From: Actinomadura nitritigenes
GTDB taxonomy: Bacteria; Actinomycetota; Actinomycetes; Streptosporangiales; Streptosporangiaceae
Assembly (NCBI RefSeq): GCF_017573545.1
Contig: NZ_JAGEOK010000016.1
Span: 163,756-227,755, forward strand
Direction: 5' to 3'
Length of the DNA stretch: 64,000 nt
Part shown: positions 17,341-25,684 of the stretch, in pieces
How positions within the stretch are numbered: position 1 is the first letter of the stretch
Layout: each line of letters begins with the position of its first letter
Position numbers and translations under genes: made by a program
Notes under the pieces: model-generated
Told to the model about the DNA's origin: nothing
What the model saw: the letters and a program-made list of their open reading frames with translations, nothing else
Databases searched by the model: none

Positions 17341-19070
17341 AGGGGCTGTGGGGCGCGGTGCGGCCGCATGCGGTGCGGCTGGTGGCGGCGGCGCTGGCGG
17401 GTGTGGCGGCGGAGGTGTGCGGGCTGGCGCTGGTCGCGACGGCGGCGTGGCTGATCGCGCGGGCGTCGCAGCGTCCGGAGCTGGCGGTGCTGTCGGTGGC
17501 GATCGTGGCGGTGCGGGGGTTCGCGCTGGCGAAGGGGTCGCTGCGGTACGTCGAGCGGCTGGCGGGTCATGACGCGACGTTGCGGGCGCTGGCGGAGTTG
17601 CGGGGGCGGGTGTTCGACGCGCTGGCGGCGCGGCGGCGGGCGGATGCGGGGCTGCGGGACGGCGGGGCGCTGACGCGGATGGTGTCGGACGTGGAGGCGG
17701 TGCAGGACCTGCTGTTGCGGTGCGTGCTGCCGGGGGTCGCGGCGGTGGTGTGCGGGGTCGTGGGCGTGGCGGTGTGCGGGTTGGTGGCGCCGGGGTCGGC
17801 GGTGGTGCTGGCGGTGGGTGTGCTGGTGGCGGGTCCGGTCTTGGCGTCGGTGGGGGCGCGGGCGGCCGGTCGGGCGGGGGCGAGGGTCGCGGCGGGGCGC
17901 GAGGAGCTGGCGGTGCGGGCGCTGGACGTCCTGGAGGGTGCGGCGGACTTGGCGGTGTTCGGTGCGGAGGGGCGGTTCGCGGCGGCGGCCGGGGACGCGG
18001 CGGCGGAGCTGCGGCGGGCCGAGCGTGCGGCGGCGCGGGTGTCGGCGCTGGTGGCCGGGGCGGGTGTGGTGGTGCAGGGGTGCACGGTGGCGGCGGTCGT
18101 GTGGGCGGCTTTCGGGGGCGGTGCGGATCAGGTGGGGGCGGCGGTGGCGGCTTTGTCGGCGCTGGTGGCCGTCGAGGCGGTGCTGCCGCTGGCGGGGGCC
18201 GCGCAGCGGTGGCGGGAGGTGTGGCCGGCGGTGCGGCGGGTGGAGTCGGTGCTGGCCGCTCCCCCGGCGTCGCGCCTGCCGGGTCCATCGTGTCCGGTGG
18301 CGGTGGCGCGGGGGCCGCTGGCGGTGGAACTGCTGGGTGTGCGGGTGTGCTACGCGGACGGTGATGGTGCAGCGGGTCGCGGGGCGGGTCGGGGGCGGGC
18401 GGCGCTGGACGGGGTGGATCTGCGGGTGGAGCGGGGCCGGCGGGTGGCGGTGGTGGGCGCCAGCGGTGCGGGCAAGAGCACGCTGCTGGGGGCGGTGTCG
18501 GGTGAGGTGGTTCCGCAGGCGGGCTCGGTGCTGCTCGGAGGGCATGATGTGGACCGGTACGGCGCGGGGGGCGCGGTGCGGGGGTTGATGCAGGACGCGC
18601 ACGTGTTCGCGGGGTCGGTGCGGGCGAACCTGCTGCTGGCGCGTCCGGACGCGACGGACGGCGAGCTGGAGGCGGCGGCGCGGCGGGCGCGGTTCCTGGA
18701 GGTGGTGCGGGCGCTGCCGGACGGGTGGGACACGCCGGTCGGGACGGGCGGGCACGGGTTGTCGGGCGGGCAGCGGCAGCGGTTGCTGCTGGCGCGGGCG
18801 CTGCTGGCCGATCCGCCGGTGCTGGTGCTGGACGAGCCGGCGGAGGCGCTGGATCCGGTGATGGCCGACGCGGTCGTCCGGGATCTGCTGGCGGCGCCGG
18901 GCGGCGGGACGCTGCTGCTGGTGACGCACCGGTTGGCGGCGCTGGACGCCGCGGACGAGGTGGTGGTGATGGACCGCGGCCGGGTGGTGCAGCGGGGCCG
19001 TCACGACGAGCTGGTGGCGGTGCCGGGCCCGTACCGGGATCTGTGGGACGCCGAGCTGCTGGCCGCCTGA
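17337..19070 (+). CDS. cydC: CydC-type ABC exporter subunit
   Basis: 577-aa partner of the preceding half transporter. The membrane domain has ATAAWLIARASQRPELAVLSV and RGFALAKGSLRYVERLAGHD, the marker region of CydC. The ATPase part has Walker A GASGAGKST, signature GLSGGQRQRLLLARA, Walker B PVLVLDEPAEALD and switch VTHRLAALD. In many actinomycetes CydD and CydC are fused; here they are separate but overlap by 4 nt. The order cydABDC is complete, so the window encodes a whole bd oxidase assembly route. Confidence 0.9.
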   Translation: MKGLWGAVRPHAVRLVAAALAGVAAEVCGLALVATAAWLIARASQRPELAVLSVAIVAVRGFALAKGSLRYVERLAGHDATLRALAELRGRVFDALAARRRADAGLRDGGALTRMVSDVEAVQDLLLRCVLPGVAAVVCGVVGVAVCGLVAPGSAVVLAVGVLVAGPVLASVGARAAGRAGARVAAGREELAVRALDVLEGAADLAVFGAEGRFAAAAGDAAAELRRAERAAARVSALVAGAGVVVQGCTVAAVVWAAFGGGADQVGAAVAALSALVAVEAVLPLAGAAQRWREVWPAVRRVESVLAAPPASRLPGPSCPVAVARGPLAVELLGVRVCYADGDGAAGRGAGRGRAALDGVDLRVERGRRVAVVGASGAGKSTLLGAVSGEVVPQAGSVLLGGHDVDRYGAGGAVRGLMQDAHVFAGSVRANLLLARPDATDGELEAAARRARFLEVVRALPDGWDTPVGTGGHGLSGGQRQRLLLARALLADPPVLVLDEPAEALDPVMADAVVRDLLAAPGGGTLLLVTHRLAALDAADEVVVMDRGRVVQRGRHDELVAVPGPYRDLWDAELLAA

Positions 19071-19121
19071 CCCGGCTCCTCCCCCGATCCGGCGTGAGCC
19101 GGGCGCTCTGGAGGCGGCGGG

Positions 19122-20690
19122 TCAGGTGAGGTCGCGGAGGGCGGCGGCGATCGCGGCGACGCCGTCGTCGATGGCCGAGGGGGCGGTGGCGGCGTAGCCG
19201 AGGACGAGGCCGGGCGGGGCCGGCCGCTGGGCGTGCCAGGACAGCGGCTGGGTCTTGACGCCGCGGCCGAGGGCGGCTGCGGCCAGGTCGGCGTCCCCGA
19301 GGGCGGGGCGGCCGGGGAAGGTGACCAGCAGGTGCAGGCCGGCGGCGGCGCCGTGCACGACGGCGCCGGGCAGCCGTGCGCGGATCGCGGCGATCATCGC
19401 GTCGCGGCGGGCGCGGTGGCGGCGGCGCAGGGTCCGCAGCTGCCGTTCCATCTCGCCCGACTCCATCAGGTCGGCGAGGACGAGTTGGGGCAGCGCGGCG
19501 TTGCCGAGGTCGGCGAAGCGCTTGGCGTCCACGAGCGCGTCGCGGTGGCGGGGCGGGGCGAGGACCCAGCCGGTGCGCAGCGCGGGCGCGAGCAGCTTGG
19601 AGACGCTGCCGGCGTAGAAGACGCGGTCGGTCAGCAGGGCGCGCAGCGCGGGGACGGGGGGCCGGTCGTAGCGGTGCTCGGCGTCGTAGTCGTCCTCGAT
19701 GATCAGGCCGCCGGCGGTGGCCCAGTCCCTCAGCTCGCGGCGCCGGGTGCCGGACAGGACGGTGCCGGTCGGGAACTGGTGGGCGGGGGTGAGCAGGACG
19801 GCGGGGGCGCCGGTGCCGTGCAGGGCGTCGACGCGGACGCCGTGGTCGTCGACGGGGACGGGCGGGGTGCGCATCCCCCAGTGGTCCAGGTGCTGGCGGG
19901 TGCCCAGGGAGCCGGGGTCCTCGACGGCGACGGTGTCGACGCCGGTGTCGCGCAGCACCTGGGAGAGAAGGCCGAGGGCCTGGGCGGTGCCGGCGACGAT
20001 GACGATGTCGGCGGGGTCGGCGCGGATGCCGCGGTTGCGGGCCAGCCAGCCGGCGACGGCGGTGCGCAGCGCGGGCGTGCCGCGCGGGTCGCCGTAGCCG
20101 AAGGACGGTGCCGCCAGTGCGGACAGGACGCGGCGTTCGGCGCGCAGCCACGCGGCGCGCGGGAAGGCGGCCAGGTCCGGGACGCCGGGCGACAGGTCGA
20201 TGCGGGCGGGTGCGGCGCGCAGGACGTCGAACGCCTCGGTGCCGGGCCGGGCGGGGAACACCGGGCGCGGCGGTTCCGGCGGGCCGGGGCGGGCGGGTGC
20301 GCGGGCGGGCGAGGGTGGTGGGGCGGTGAGGGGCGCGGCGACGACGATGGTGCCGGCGCGGCCGCGTCCGGCGACGTGGCCGTCGTCGATGAGCCGCTGG
20401 TAGGCGTCGGTGACCACGCCGCGCGAGACGTGCAGGTCGGCGGCCAGGACGCGGGTGGCGGGCAGGCGGCTGCCGACGGGCAGGCGGCCGTCGGCGATCG
20501 CCTCGCGCAGCCGCCGGGCGAGCCACTCGGCCATGCCGCCCGGCGGCGCCTCGGCGGCGTCGAGCTGGAGGAAGTCCGCCCCGGTGCCCGCTCCTGTGGC
20601 CGGTCGGGTCGCGGGCCCGCCGCCCGAGGCCGGGCCGTCCCCGCCACCGGTTATGGCCTGGTCGGACACGCCGTCTTTGGACCTGTGCAT
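19122..20690 (-). CDS. MocR-family (GntR-HTH plus aminotransferase) regulator
   Basis: 522-aa PdxR/GabR-type regulator: a GntR winged helix at about 40-110 (RVLAADLHVSRGVVTDAYQR) joined through an Ala/Pro linker to a type I aminotransferase-like domain. The PLP lysine is in YAGSVSKLLAPALRTGW and the preceding IIEDDYDAEHRYDR holds the Asp that binds the cofactor ring. MocR proteins usually regulate PLP synthesis or amine metabolism, often the divergent neighbour. Here the divergent gene, 28 bp away, is a methyltransferase rather than pdxST, so the ligand and target remain open. ATG 20690 was chosen over an upstream in-frame start. Confidence 0.9.
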   Translation of the reverse strand: MHRSKDGVSDQAITGGGDGPASGGGPATRPATGAGTGADFLQLDAAEAPPGGMAEWLARRLREAIADGRLPVGSRLPATRVLAADLHVSRGVVTDAYQRLIDDGHVAGRGRAGTIVVAAPLTAPPPSPARAPARPGPPEPPRPVFPARPGTEAFDVLRAAPARIDLSPGVPDLAAFPRAAWLRAERRVLSALAAPSFGYGDPRGTPALRTAVAGWLARNRGIRADPADIVIVAGTAQALGLLSQVLRDTGVDTVAVEDPGSLGTRQHLDHWGMRTPPVPVDDHGVRVDALHGTGAPAVLLTPAHQFPTGTVLSGTRRRELRDWATAGGLIIEDDYDAEHRYDRPPVPALRALLTDRVFYAGSVSKLLAPALRTGWVLAPPRHRDALVDAKRFADLGNAALPQLVLADLMESGEMERQLRTLRRRHRARRDAMIAAIRARLPGAVVHGAAAGLHLLVTFPGRPALGDADLAAAALGRGVKTQPLSWHAQRPAPPGLVLGYAATAPSAIDDGVAAIAAALRDLT

Positions 20691-20718
20691 CGGGCCATTG
20701 TGGCGGGACGGTGGGCAC

Positions 20719-21657
20719 ATGGAAACAGCGACCGCTCCCGGGCATCCCTCCGGCCAGGCGCCCGGCCGACCATCAGGTCAGGGATCCGGCACCGTCCACG
20801 GCTATGTGCACGGCTATTCGGAGCATGAGACCCGGCGGCTCGGCGACCAGGCCGACACCCTCGCCGCGCTGCTGCACGGCGCCTCCGACGGCCAGGCCGG
20901 GACCGCCTACCCGCCCGGTGCCCGCGTCCTGGAGGTCGGCTGCGGCGTCGGCGCCCAGACCGTCCACCTGCTGGCGTCCTCCCCCGGCGCGGACCTCACC
21001 GCCGTCGACGTGTCCGCCGCGTCGCTCGCGCGGGCGCGCGACCGCGTCGCCGCCCGCTTCCCGGCCGCGCGGGTGCGGTGGCTGCGGGCCGACCTGCACG
21101 ACCTGCCGTTCCCCGGCGGCGCGTTCGACCACCTGTTCGTCTGCTTCGTGCTGGAGCACCTGGCCGACCCGGCCGCCGCGCTCGCCGGGCTGCGGCGGGT
21201 CCTGCGGCCCGGCGGCACCCTCACCGTCATCGAGGGCGATCACGGGTCGGCGTTCTTCCACCCCGACAGCGCCGCCGGCCGCGCCGCGATCGGCCACCAG
21301 GTCCGGCTGCAGGCCGCCGCGGGCGGTGACGCGCTCATCGGCCGCCGGCTGCACCCGCTGCTGACCGCCGCCGGATACCGGCAGGTCACGGTGCGGCCCC
21401 GCACCGTGTACGCCGACCAGAGCCGCCCGGCGCTGGTCGAGGGGTTCACCCGCGACACCTTCACCGCGATGGTTCGGGCCGTCCGCGACGACGCGGTCGC
21501 GGCGGGCCTCACCACGCCGGAGGAGTTCGACCGCGGCATCGCCGACCTGCGCCGCACCGCCGGCGAGGGCGGCACGTTCCACTACACCTTCTTCAAGGGC
21601 ACCGCCGTCAACCCCGCCGACTCTCACGAGCCGCCGGACGGCGCGCCGCCGCACTGA
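20719..21657 (+). CDS. SAM-dependent methyltransferase (class I)
   Basis: 312-aa methyltransferase. The SAM-binding motif I is VLEVGCGVGAQTVHL near residue 75, the acidic ribose-binding residue is in LTAVDVSAAS, and CFVLEHLADPAAAL is motif post-II. The HGYSEHETRRLGDQADTL stretch before the core is typical of a family annotated as ubiE-like or small-molecule methyltransferases. The start ATG lies only 28 bp from the divergent MocR gene, so this gene is the natural candidate for MocR control. Substrate unknown. Confidence 0.88.
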   Translation: METATAPGHPSGQAPGRPSGQGSGTVHGYVHGYSEHETRRLGDQADTLAALLHGASDGQAGTAYPPGARVLEVGCGVGAQTVHLLASSPGADLTAVDVSAASLARARDRVAARFPAARVRWLRADLHDLPFPGGAFDHLFVCFVLEHLADPAAALAGLRRVLRPGGTLTVIEGDHGSAFFHPDSAAGRAAIGHQVRLQAAAGGDALIGRRLHPLLTAAGYRQVTVRPRTVYADQSRPALVEGFTRDTFTAMVRAVRDDAVAAGLTTPEEFDRGIADLRRTAGEGGTFHYTFFKGTAVNPADSHEPPDGAPPH

Positions 21658-21680
21658 ACATGATCGGGGCCGAGCATGCG

Positions 21681-21706
21681 TCGGGCCCCGCAGCGGCGGG
21701 GCCCGA
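21681..21706. terminator. Bidirectional terminator hairpin
   Basis: An 11-bp perfect stem, TCGGGCCCCGC with GCGGGGCCCGA, closes a 4-nt loop between the convergent methyltransferase and gvpK genes. Confidence 0.7.
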
Positions 21707-21726
21707 TGCGAAGCGGAAGGGCGGGG

Positions 21727-22227
21727 TCACTCGGGCAGCAGCGGACCCAGCGGCCCGAGGTCGAGGTTCAGGTCGCCGTCCTCCAGGTCGAAGTGGTCCT
21801 TGAGGCGGGTCATCGCCTCGTCCAGGCGCATCAGCGCCAGCCCGAGCCGCTCGATCTGCTCGTCGGTGAGGTCGCCGCCCTCCGCGCGGCGCAGCGCCTG
21901 CCGCTCCATCAGCTGCCGGACCAGCTCCACCAGTGTCAGCACCAGCTTCACCAGGTCCCGCTCGACGGTCTCGGGGTCGGTGCGCAGCCGCTGCATCGTG
22001 CGCGACGACCGCTCCCGCAGAGCCTCGGCGTGCGCGGACGCGCGGGTCGCGCGGACCGGGGCGTCGCCGGCCGCGCCGCCGGTGCGGCCGGCGAGGATGT
22101 CGTCGGTGAGCGGGTCGCCCGCCGCGGGGTCGCGCACCGACACCTCACCCGACACCGGCGCGCGTTCCCCGGTGCGGGGCCGTCCGGTCGCGGGGCCGGG
22201 GCGGTGGTCGCGGGGTGTGGGGTTCAC
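21727..22227 (-). CDS. gvpK: Gas vesicle protein GvpK
   Basis: 166-aa accessory protein of gas vesicle assembly, last in the operon. The family core lies at about 80-160: DPETVERDLVKLVLTLVEL, LMERQALRRAEGGDLTDEQ and the end motif LEDGDLNLDLGPLGPLL. The first 75 residues are hydrophilic, low-complexity Pro/Gly/Ala and specific to this lineage. It overlaps gvpS by 4 nt. GvpK is essential for vesicle formation in haloarchaea, with an unknown biochemical role. Confidence 0.95.
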   Translation of the reverse strand: MNPTPRDHRPGPATGRPRTGERAPVSGEVSVRDPAAGDPLTDDILAGRTGGAAGDAPVRATRASAHAEALRERSSRTMQRLRTDPETVERDLVKLVLTLVELVRQLMERQALRRAEGGDLTDEQIERLGLALMRLDEAMTRLKDHFDLEDGDLNLDLGPLGPLLPE

Positions 22228-22445
22228 CGTTCCTCCTCGCGCAGCATCTCGTCGCCGCGCAGCAGCTCGTCGCGGACCGAGGTGACCAGCGCGCGCAGCG
22301 ACACCCGCACCAGGTCGACGTCCGCGATGGAGATGACCAGGTCACCGGCGATCATCACGCCGCCGGCCAGCAGCCGGTCCAGCAGGTCGACCAGCGCGAC
22401 CCGCTCCAGCGGGACGTCGCGGCCGGTGTCCAGGACGGCCGTCAC
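22224..22445 (-). CDS. gvpS: Gas vesicle protein GvpS (GvpA/J-like)
   Basis: 73-aa GvpA-superfamily protein, seen only by starting at the GTG that overlaps the gvpL stop. The core VALVDLLDRLLAGGVMIAGDLVISIADVDLV matches in style the GvpA/J/S helix-strand-strand-helix, split here to stay short: helix VALVDLLDRLL, strands VMIAGDLVISIADVDLV, then helix LRALVTSVRDELLRG. GvpS is thought to be a minor shell component. It overlaps both flanking genes by 4 nt. Confidence 0.92.
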   Translation of the reverse strand: MTAVLDTGRDVPLERVALVDLLDRLLAGGVMIAGDLVISIADVDLVRVSLRALVTSVRDELLRGDEMLREEER

Positions 22446-23338
22446 CGCACCGCCCCCTCGGCCGCCCGCGCGGACCCGGTCCCTGCTTCGGTGTCGGCTT
22501 CGGTCTCGGCGGTGTCGATGAAGGAGTAGGGCGGCCACGGCCCCGTCACCTCCACCTCGATGCCCGGCCACCGCTCCCCCGCCGCCCGCGCCGCCTCCGC
22601 GAACGCCTCCGCGTCGCCGGCCTCCAGCAGGTAGGCGGCGTTGAGGATCTGCACGCCGTCGCGGCCCGACAGCTTGGGGTCCTGCGGCGGATGGTGGCGG
22701 GCGGCGACGGCGAGTTCGGCGAGGCGGTCGTGGATCGCCGCGGCCTGCTCGCCGACCTTGCGGCCCGCGTCGGCGCGGCGGCGCCGCTCGTCCTGGCGGC
22801 GCCGCAGGTAGGCCGTCCCCGCCCCGCCCGCGCCGGACTGCGCCGCGGACGCGGCGGACGCGGCGGACGCGGGAGGTTCGGCGGGCTGCGCGGGTTCGAG
22901 GGCCTCGCGGTGCGCGTAAACCTTGACGCCCCACTCGGCGCGGCCGGCCACCCGGTCCAGCGCCCGGGCGAACCGGTCGCCCTGCTCGGCGAGCACCTGC
23001 GCGACCCGGGCGTCGTCGCGGTAGATCGTGGCGATCCGCACCGGCGCGGTCGGCGCGGCGTGCGCCGACCGGTCCACCACGTCGTGGTGGGCGCGGGCGG
23101 TCTCCTCCAGCCACGCCAGGTCCTCCAGGTTCTCGCGCAGCGCCGCCTCGCCGTACTGGTCCAGGCGGACGGTGCTGACCAGCGCGGTCAGCGCCCCCTC
23201 CGCGGCCGTGTGCACGACGGTGCGCACGGCCGCGCCGCCCACCCCGGCGGCGCCGTCCAGCGCCGCCGGGTCCAGGCCCCGCGCCACCCCGTACAGGTAG
23301 ACGGCGAGGCCGTCGCCGGCGGTGTCGTGGTCGGTCAC
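22442..23338 (-). CDS. gvpL: Gas vesicle protein GvpL (GvpL/GvpF family)
   Basis: 298-aa cytosolic accessory protein. GvpL/F features: N-terminal LAVYLYGVARGLDP, an HHDVVDRSAHAAPTAPVRIA block, FARALDRVAGRAEWGVKVYA, and the C-terminal ILNAAYLLEAGDAEAF and VTGPWPPYSFID. The start is the GTG overlapping the gvpJ stop; an upstream extension would run through gvpJ in another frame. An Ala/Ser-rich tandem stretch (ASAASAASAA) links the two halves. GvpF/L proteins bind GvpA and seed vesicle assembly. Confidence 0.93.
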   Translation of the reverse strand: MTDHDTAGDGLAVYLYGVARGLDPAALDGAAGVGGAAVRTVVHTAAEGALTALVSTVRLDQYGEAALRENLEDLAWLEETARAHHDVVDRSAHAAPTAPVRIATIYRDDARVAQVLAEQGDRFARALDRVAGRAEWGVKVYAHREALEPAQPAEPPASAASAASAAQSGAGGAGTAYLRRRQDERRRRADAGRKVGEQAAAIHDRLAELAVAARHHPPQDPKLSGRDGVQILNAAYLLEAGDAEAFAEAARAAGERWPGIEVEVTGPWPPYSFIDTAETEADTEAGTGSARAAEGAVR

Positions 23339-23766
23339 GATCCGGCCTCCTTCCCCTCGGCGCGGCGGGCCCCGGAGCCCTCGGAACCGGACGCGGCGGG
23401 GGCGTCGCCCGCCTCCAGTGCGGCCAGCCGCTCGCGCAGCCGCCGGTTCTCCTCCAGCAGATCCCGGTCCGCGCCGCCCTCCACGTGCCCGTCGCCGGAC
23501 TTCGGCGCGCGGGCCTTCGACGACAGCGACGGGTCGTGCTCCCACCAGTCGATGCCCATCTCCCGGGCGCGGTCGACCGAGGCCACCAGCAGCCGCAGTT
23601 TGATCGTCAGCAGCTCGATGTCCAGCAGGTTCACCCGGACGTCACCGACGATCACGATGCCCTTGTCCAGGATCCGCTCCAGCAGGTCGGCCAGGTTCGC
23701 CCCCTGCCGCTCCCCGGCCGTCGACCGGGCGGGCCCCCGCGAGCCGGTCCAGGAGATCTCGCTCAA
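23335..23766 (-). CDS. gvpJ: Gas vesicle protein GvpJ (GvpA-like)
   Basis: 143-aa GvpA-superfamily protein. The shell-type core is at about 24-75: LADLLERILDKGIVIVGDV, RVNLLDIELLTIKLRLLVAS and the tail REMGIDWWEHDP typical of GvpJ. A charged coiled-coil-like C-terminal extension of about 60 residues (LLEENRRLRERLAALEAG) follows. GvpJ is a minor shell protein thought to act at the conical tips. It overlaps gvpL by 4 nt and follows gvpO closely. Confidence 0.93.
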   Translation of the reverse strand: MSEISWTGSRGPARSTAGERQGANLADLLERILDKGIVIVGDVRVNLLDIELLTIKLRLLVASVDRAREMGIDWWEHDPSLSSKARAPKSGDGHVEGGADRDLLEENRRLRERLAALEAGDAPAASGSEGSGARRAEGKEAGS

Positions 23767-23772
23767 TGGTCC

Positions 23773-24036
23773 TCAGTCCCTCTCCACTCGTCCGCGCGGG
23801 TACCGGCGCACGCGCCGGTAGGACACCAGTTCGCCGTCCGCGTCGACCTCGGTGTCGTAGATGGCGAGGATGTCGGCGGAGTCGGGGATGCGGTGGGTCT
23901 CCACCACCTCCACGGCCACCCGCCAGCCGTCCTCGCCGGCCCGCTCGAGGCCGACGACGCTCTCGGCGGCGCGGCCGGTCATGGCCGTCACGTGCTCGGC
24001 CGCCCGCTTGGCGGCCTCGGACGCCGACATCATCAC
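23773..24036 (-). CDS. gvpO: Gas vesicle protein GvpO
   Basis: 87-aa accessory protein. The family pattern is DGWRVAVEVVETHRIPDSAD followed by DILAIYDTEVDADGEL and YRRVRRYPRGR. In Streptomyces clusters gvpO usually precedes gvpA; here it lies after gvpG, inside the operon. Three Met codons start the gene and any could be used. In haloarchaea GvpO is needed for vesicle formation, possibly in translation or regulation. Confidence 0.88.
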   Translation of the reverse strand: MMMSASEAAKRAAEHVTAMTGRAAESVVGLERAGEDGWRVAVEVVETHRIPDSADILAIYDTEVDADGELVSYRRVRRYPRGRVERD

Positions 24037-24061
24037 TGGTCTCCCTCCACGCGCCGCGCCG

Positions 24062-24301
24062 CTACAGGCCGCGGGCGCGGCCCTCGTGCAGGCGGGCGAT
24101 CAGTTCCTCCTCGCGGGCGGCGGCCTCGTCCTCGCCGATCTCGCCCGCGGCGACCTCGTCGGCGATCTGCTGCATCTCGGCGGCGATCTTGCCGGGGTCG
24201 TACAGTTCCTGCTCGGCCTGCTCGGTGAGCACCTCCGCCAGCCACATCACCCCGCGCACGGGCGCCAGCGGCAGCGTCACCAGGCCGGTGAACAGGCCCA
24301 T
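24062..24301 (-). CDS. gvpG: Gas vesicle protein GvpG
   Basis: 79-aa protein with the GvpG pattern: hydrophobic N-terminus GLFTGLVTLPLAPVRGVMWL, then ELYDPGKIAAEMQQIADEVA and a charged helical tail. GvpG is a minor accessory protein that interacts with GvpF/L during assembly. It starts directly after the gvpF stop, with no gap. Confidence 0.93.
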   Translation of the reverse strand: MGLFTGLVTLPLAPVRGVMWLAEVLTEQAEQELYDPGKIAAEMQQIADEVAAGEIGEDEAAAREEELIARLHEGRARGL

Positions 24302-25078
24302 TCACGCCTCCGGGACGAAGTCGTAGGGCGGCAGCGGCCCGACCAGCCGCAGCCGGATCCGGTCGGTGTGGGACTCGCCGAGCTTCTCCACGACCTTCTC
24401 GAACTCCTCGCGGCGGTCGGCGCGCACCAGGAACGAGGCGTCCAGGACGTCCTCCTCGCGGGCGGGCGTCTTGCGCACGAACGCCTCGGCCGCGGGCGCG
24501 GCCGCCTCCAGCAGCACCTGCCCGTCGTGCTCGCGGCGCCGGTCCATCGCCTGCGCGATCAGCTCGCCGAGGCGGACCTGGTCGTAGTAGACGGCGTCGG
24601 CGACGTCCGCGGGGACCTCCCGCAGCCGCCGCGACAGCTCGGCGACCTCCGGCTCGGCTTGCATGATCTCCCGCAGGACCGTGTCCTCGACGTAGGTGGC
24701 CTTCAGCCGCAGCTCCACCCGGCCCTCCAGCTGGTCCATGACCTGCCCGAGCCGGTCGGAGTTGCCCTCCAGCAGCTCCTTGCGGACCGCGGCGCGGTCC
24801 GACAGCGCGGCGCCGAACCGGAACGGCAGCACCACCATGCCCGCGTCCAGCAGCGCGTTCAGCACCCGCTGGTGCGCCACCAGGTCGGCGCGCTCGCCCA
24901 GCGGGCGGCCCGCCGGCAGGTCGCTGACGACGGCGGCGCAGCGCCCGCCGTCCTCCACCAGCGTGACCGGCCGGTCGTCCAGTCCCGCCACGTCGGCGGG
25001 CAGGGAGGCGCCTGCGCGCGTCACCCCGTACACGTACTGGGGGGTCCTGTCCTCACCGGGTTCGTTCGGGGAGGTCAT
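24302..25078 (-). CDS. gvpF: Gas vesicle protein GvpF (GvpL/GvpF family)
   Basis: 258-aa protein of the GvpF/L family. QYVYGVTRAGASLPADVAGL begins the N-terminal domain; VAHQRVLNALLDAGMVVLPF and RFGAALSDRAAVR are its hallmark, and the C-terminal domain ends in LRLVGPLPPYDFVPE. It overlaps gvpA by 4 nt. GvpF binds GvpA monomers and is thought to keep them from aggregating before assembly. Confidence 0.95.
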   Translation of the reverse strand: MTSPNEPGEDRTPQYVYGVTRAGASLPADVAGLDDRPVTLVEDGGRCAAVVSDLPAGRPLGERADLVAHQRVLNALLDAGMVVLPFRFGAALSDRAAVRKELLEGNSDRLGQVMDQLEGRVELRLKATYVEDTVLREIMQAEPEVAELSRRLREVPADVADAVYYDQVRLGELIAQAMDRRREHDGQVLLEAAAPAAEAFVRKTPAREEDVLDASFLVRADRREEFEKVVEKLGESHTDRIRLRLVGPLPPYDFVPEA

Positions 25079-25527
25079 TCGTCGTCCTCCTTCTTGCTGG
25101 ACGACCGCCGCCGCGCGGGCTGCTTGTCCTTGTCCTCGTCCTCTTGGTCATCGTCGGAGCCGCCGCCGAAGGTCTCCTTCAGCCGCTCGCCGGCGCCTTC
25201 CAGCGCGCCCCTGGTCTTCTTCTTCGCGCCCGACTCCTGCATGCCCTCCACGAACTGCGGAAGGCCCTGCGAGGTGCCGTCGTGGGCGATGTCGAGGCGG
25301 TTCACCGCCTTGGCGAACCGCAGGTAGGTGTCCACGCTCGCCACCACGATCCGCACGTCGACCGTCAGGATCTCGATGCCGACCAGCGACACTCGGGCGT
25401 AGATGTCGATGACCAGACCCTTCTCCAGGATCAGGTCGACGACGTCGGCGAGGCTGCTGCTGCCGCCACCGCCGCCGCGCTGGACGGTGCTGGTGCCCGA
25501 GGTCTGCTGGGCTATCGGCCCAGTCAT
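25075..25527 (-). CDS. gvpA: Gas vesicle major shell protein GvpA
   Basis: 150-aa shell protein, about twice the 70-76 aa of cyanobacterial GvpA. The core (about 26-85) reads LADVVDLILEKGLVIDIYAR, VSLVGIEILTVDVRIVVASV and DTYLRFAKAVNRLD. A Gly/Ser-rich N-terminal 25 residues and an acidic-basic C-terminal tail of about 65 residues (ending in Arg/Ser/Lys/Asp runs) are extra, as in other actinomycetes. A strong Shine-Dalgarno AAGGAG precedes ATG. First gene of the operon, under a sigma-B-like promoter. Confidence 0.95.
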   Translation of the reverse strand: MTGPIAQQTSGTSTVQRGGGGGSSSLADVVDLILEKGLVIDIYARVSLVGIEILTVDVRIVVASVDTYLRFAKAVNRLDIAHDGTSQGLPQFVEGMQESGAKKKTRGALEGAGERLKETFGGGSDDDQEDEDKDKQPARRRSSSKKEDDE

Positions 25528-25566
25528 GTCATCTCCTTGTCCGGGGGAAAACGTTCATGCACCCCT

Positions 25567-25590
25567 CTACCCGCCTCGACCTGTCTAAAC
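25567..25590 (-). promoter_or_regulatory. Sigma-B-like promoter of the gvp operon
   Basis: On the minus strand GTTTAG, 12 nt, GGGTAG matches the GTTT-N14-GGGTAN pattern of actinomycete general-stress sigma factors of the SigB group. The -10 element ends about 40 nt before the gvpA ATG, leaving room for the Shine-Dalgarno. It lies just downstream of a strong terminator, so the operon is insulated. Confidence 0.65.
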
Positions 25591-25632
25591 GGGCATTCCG
25601 GTTTCGGTCAGGCGCCGGTCAAGCGGCATGCC

Positions 25633-25673
25633 GCGCCCCCGGGACCCTCCGTGCGGGACGGTCCCGGGGGCGC
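25633..25673 (-). terminator. Strong terminator between the Ala-rich gene and gvpA
   Basis: A perfect 14-bp stem GCGCCCCCGGGACC/GGTCCCGGGGGCGC with a 13-nt loop, 12 bp past the stop of the upstream gene. It separates that transcript from the gvp promoter. Confidence 0.8.
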
Positions 25674-25684
25674 GAACGGGCGGG

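Noticed and set aside
15046..20745. Very long open frame on the minus strand across cydB-cydD-cydC and into the MocR gene
   Set aside because: Translates to Arg/Pro-rich low-complexity sequence with no family resemblance, while the opposite strand has intact cyd genes. It is a by-product of high GC content.
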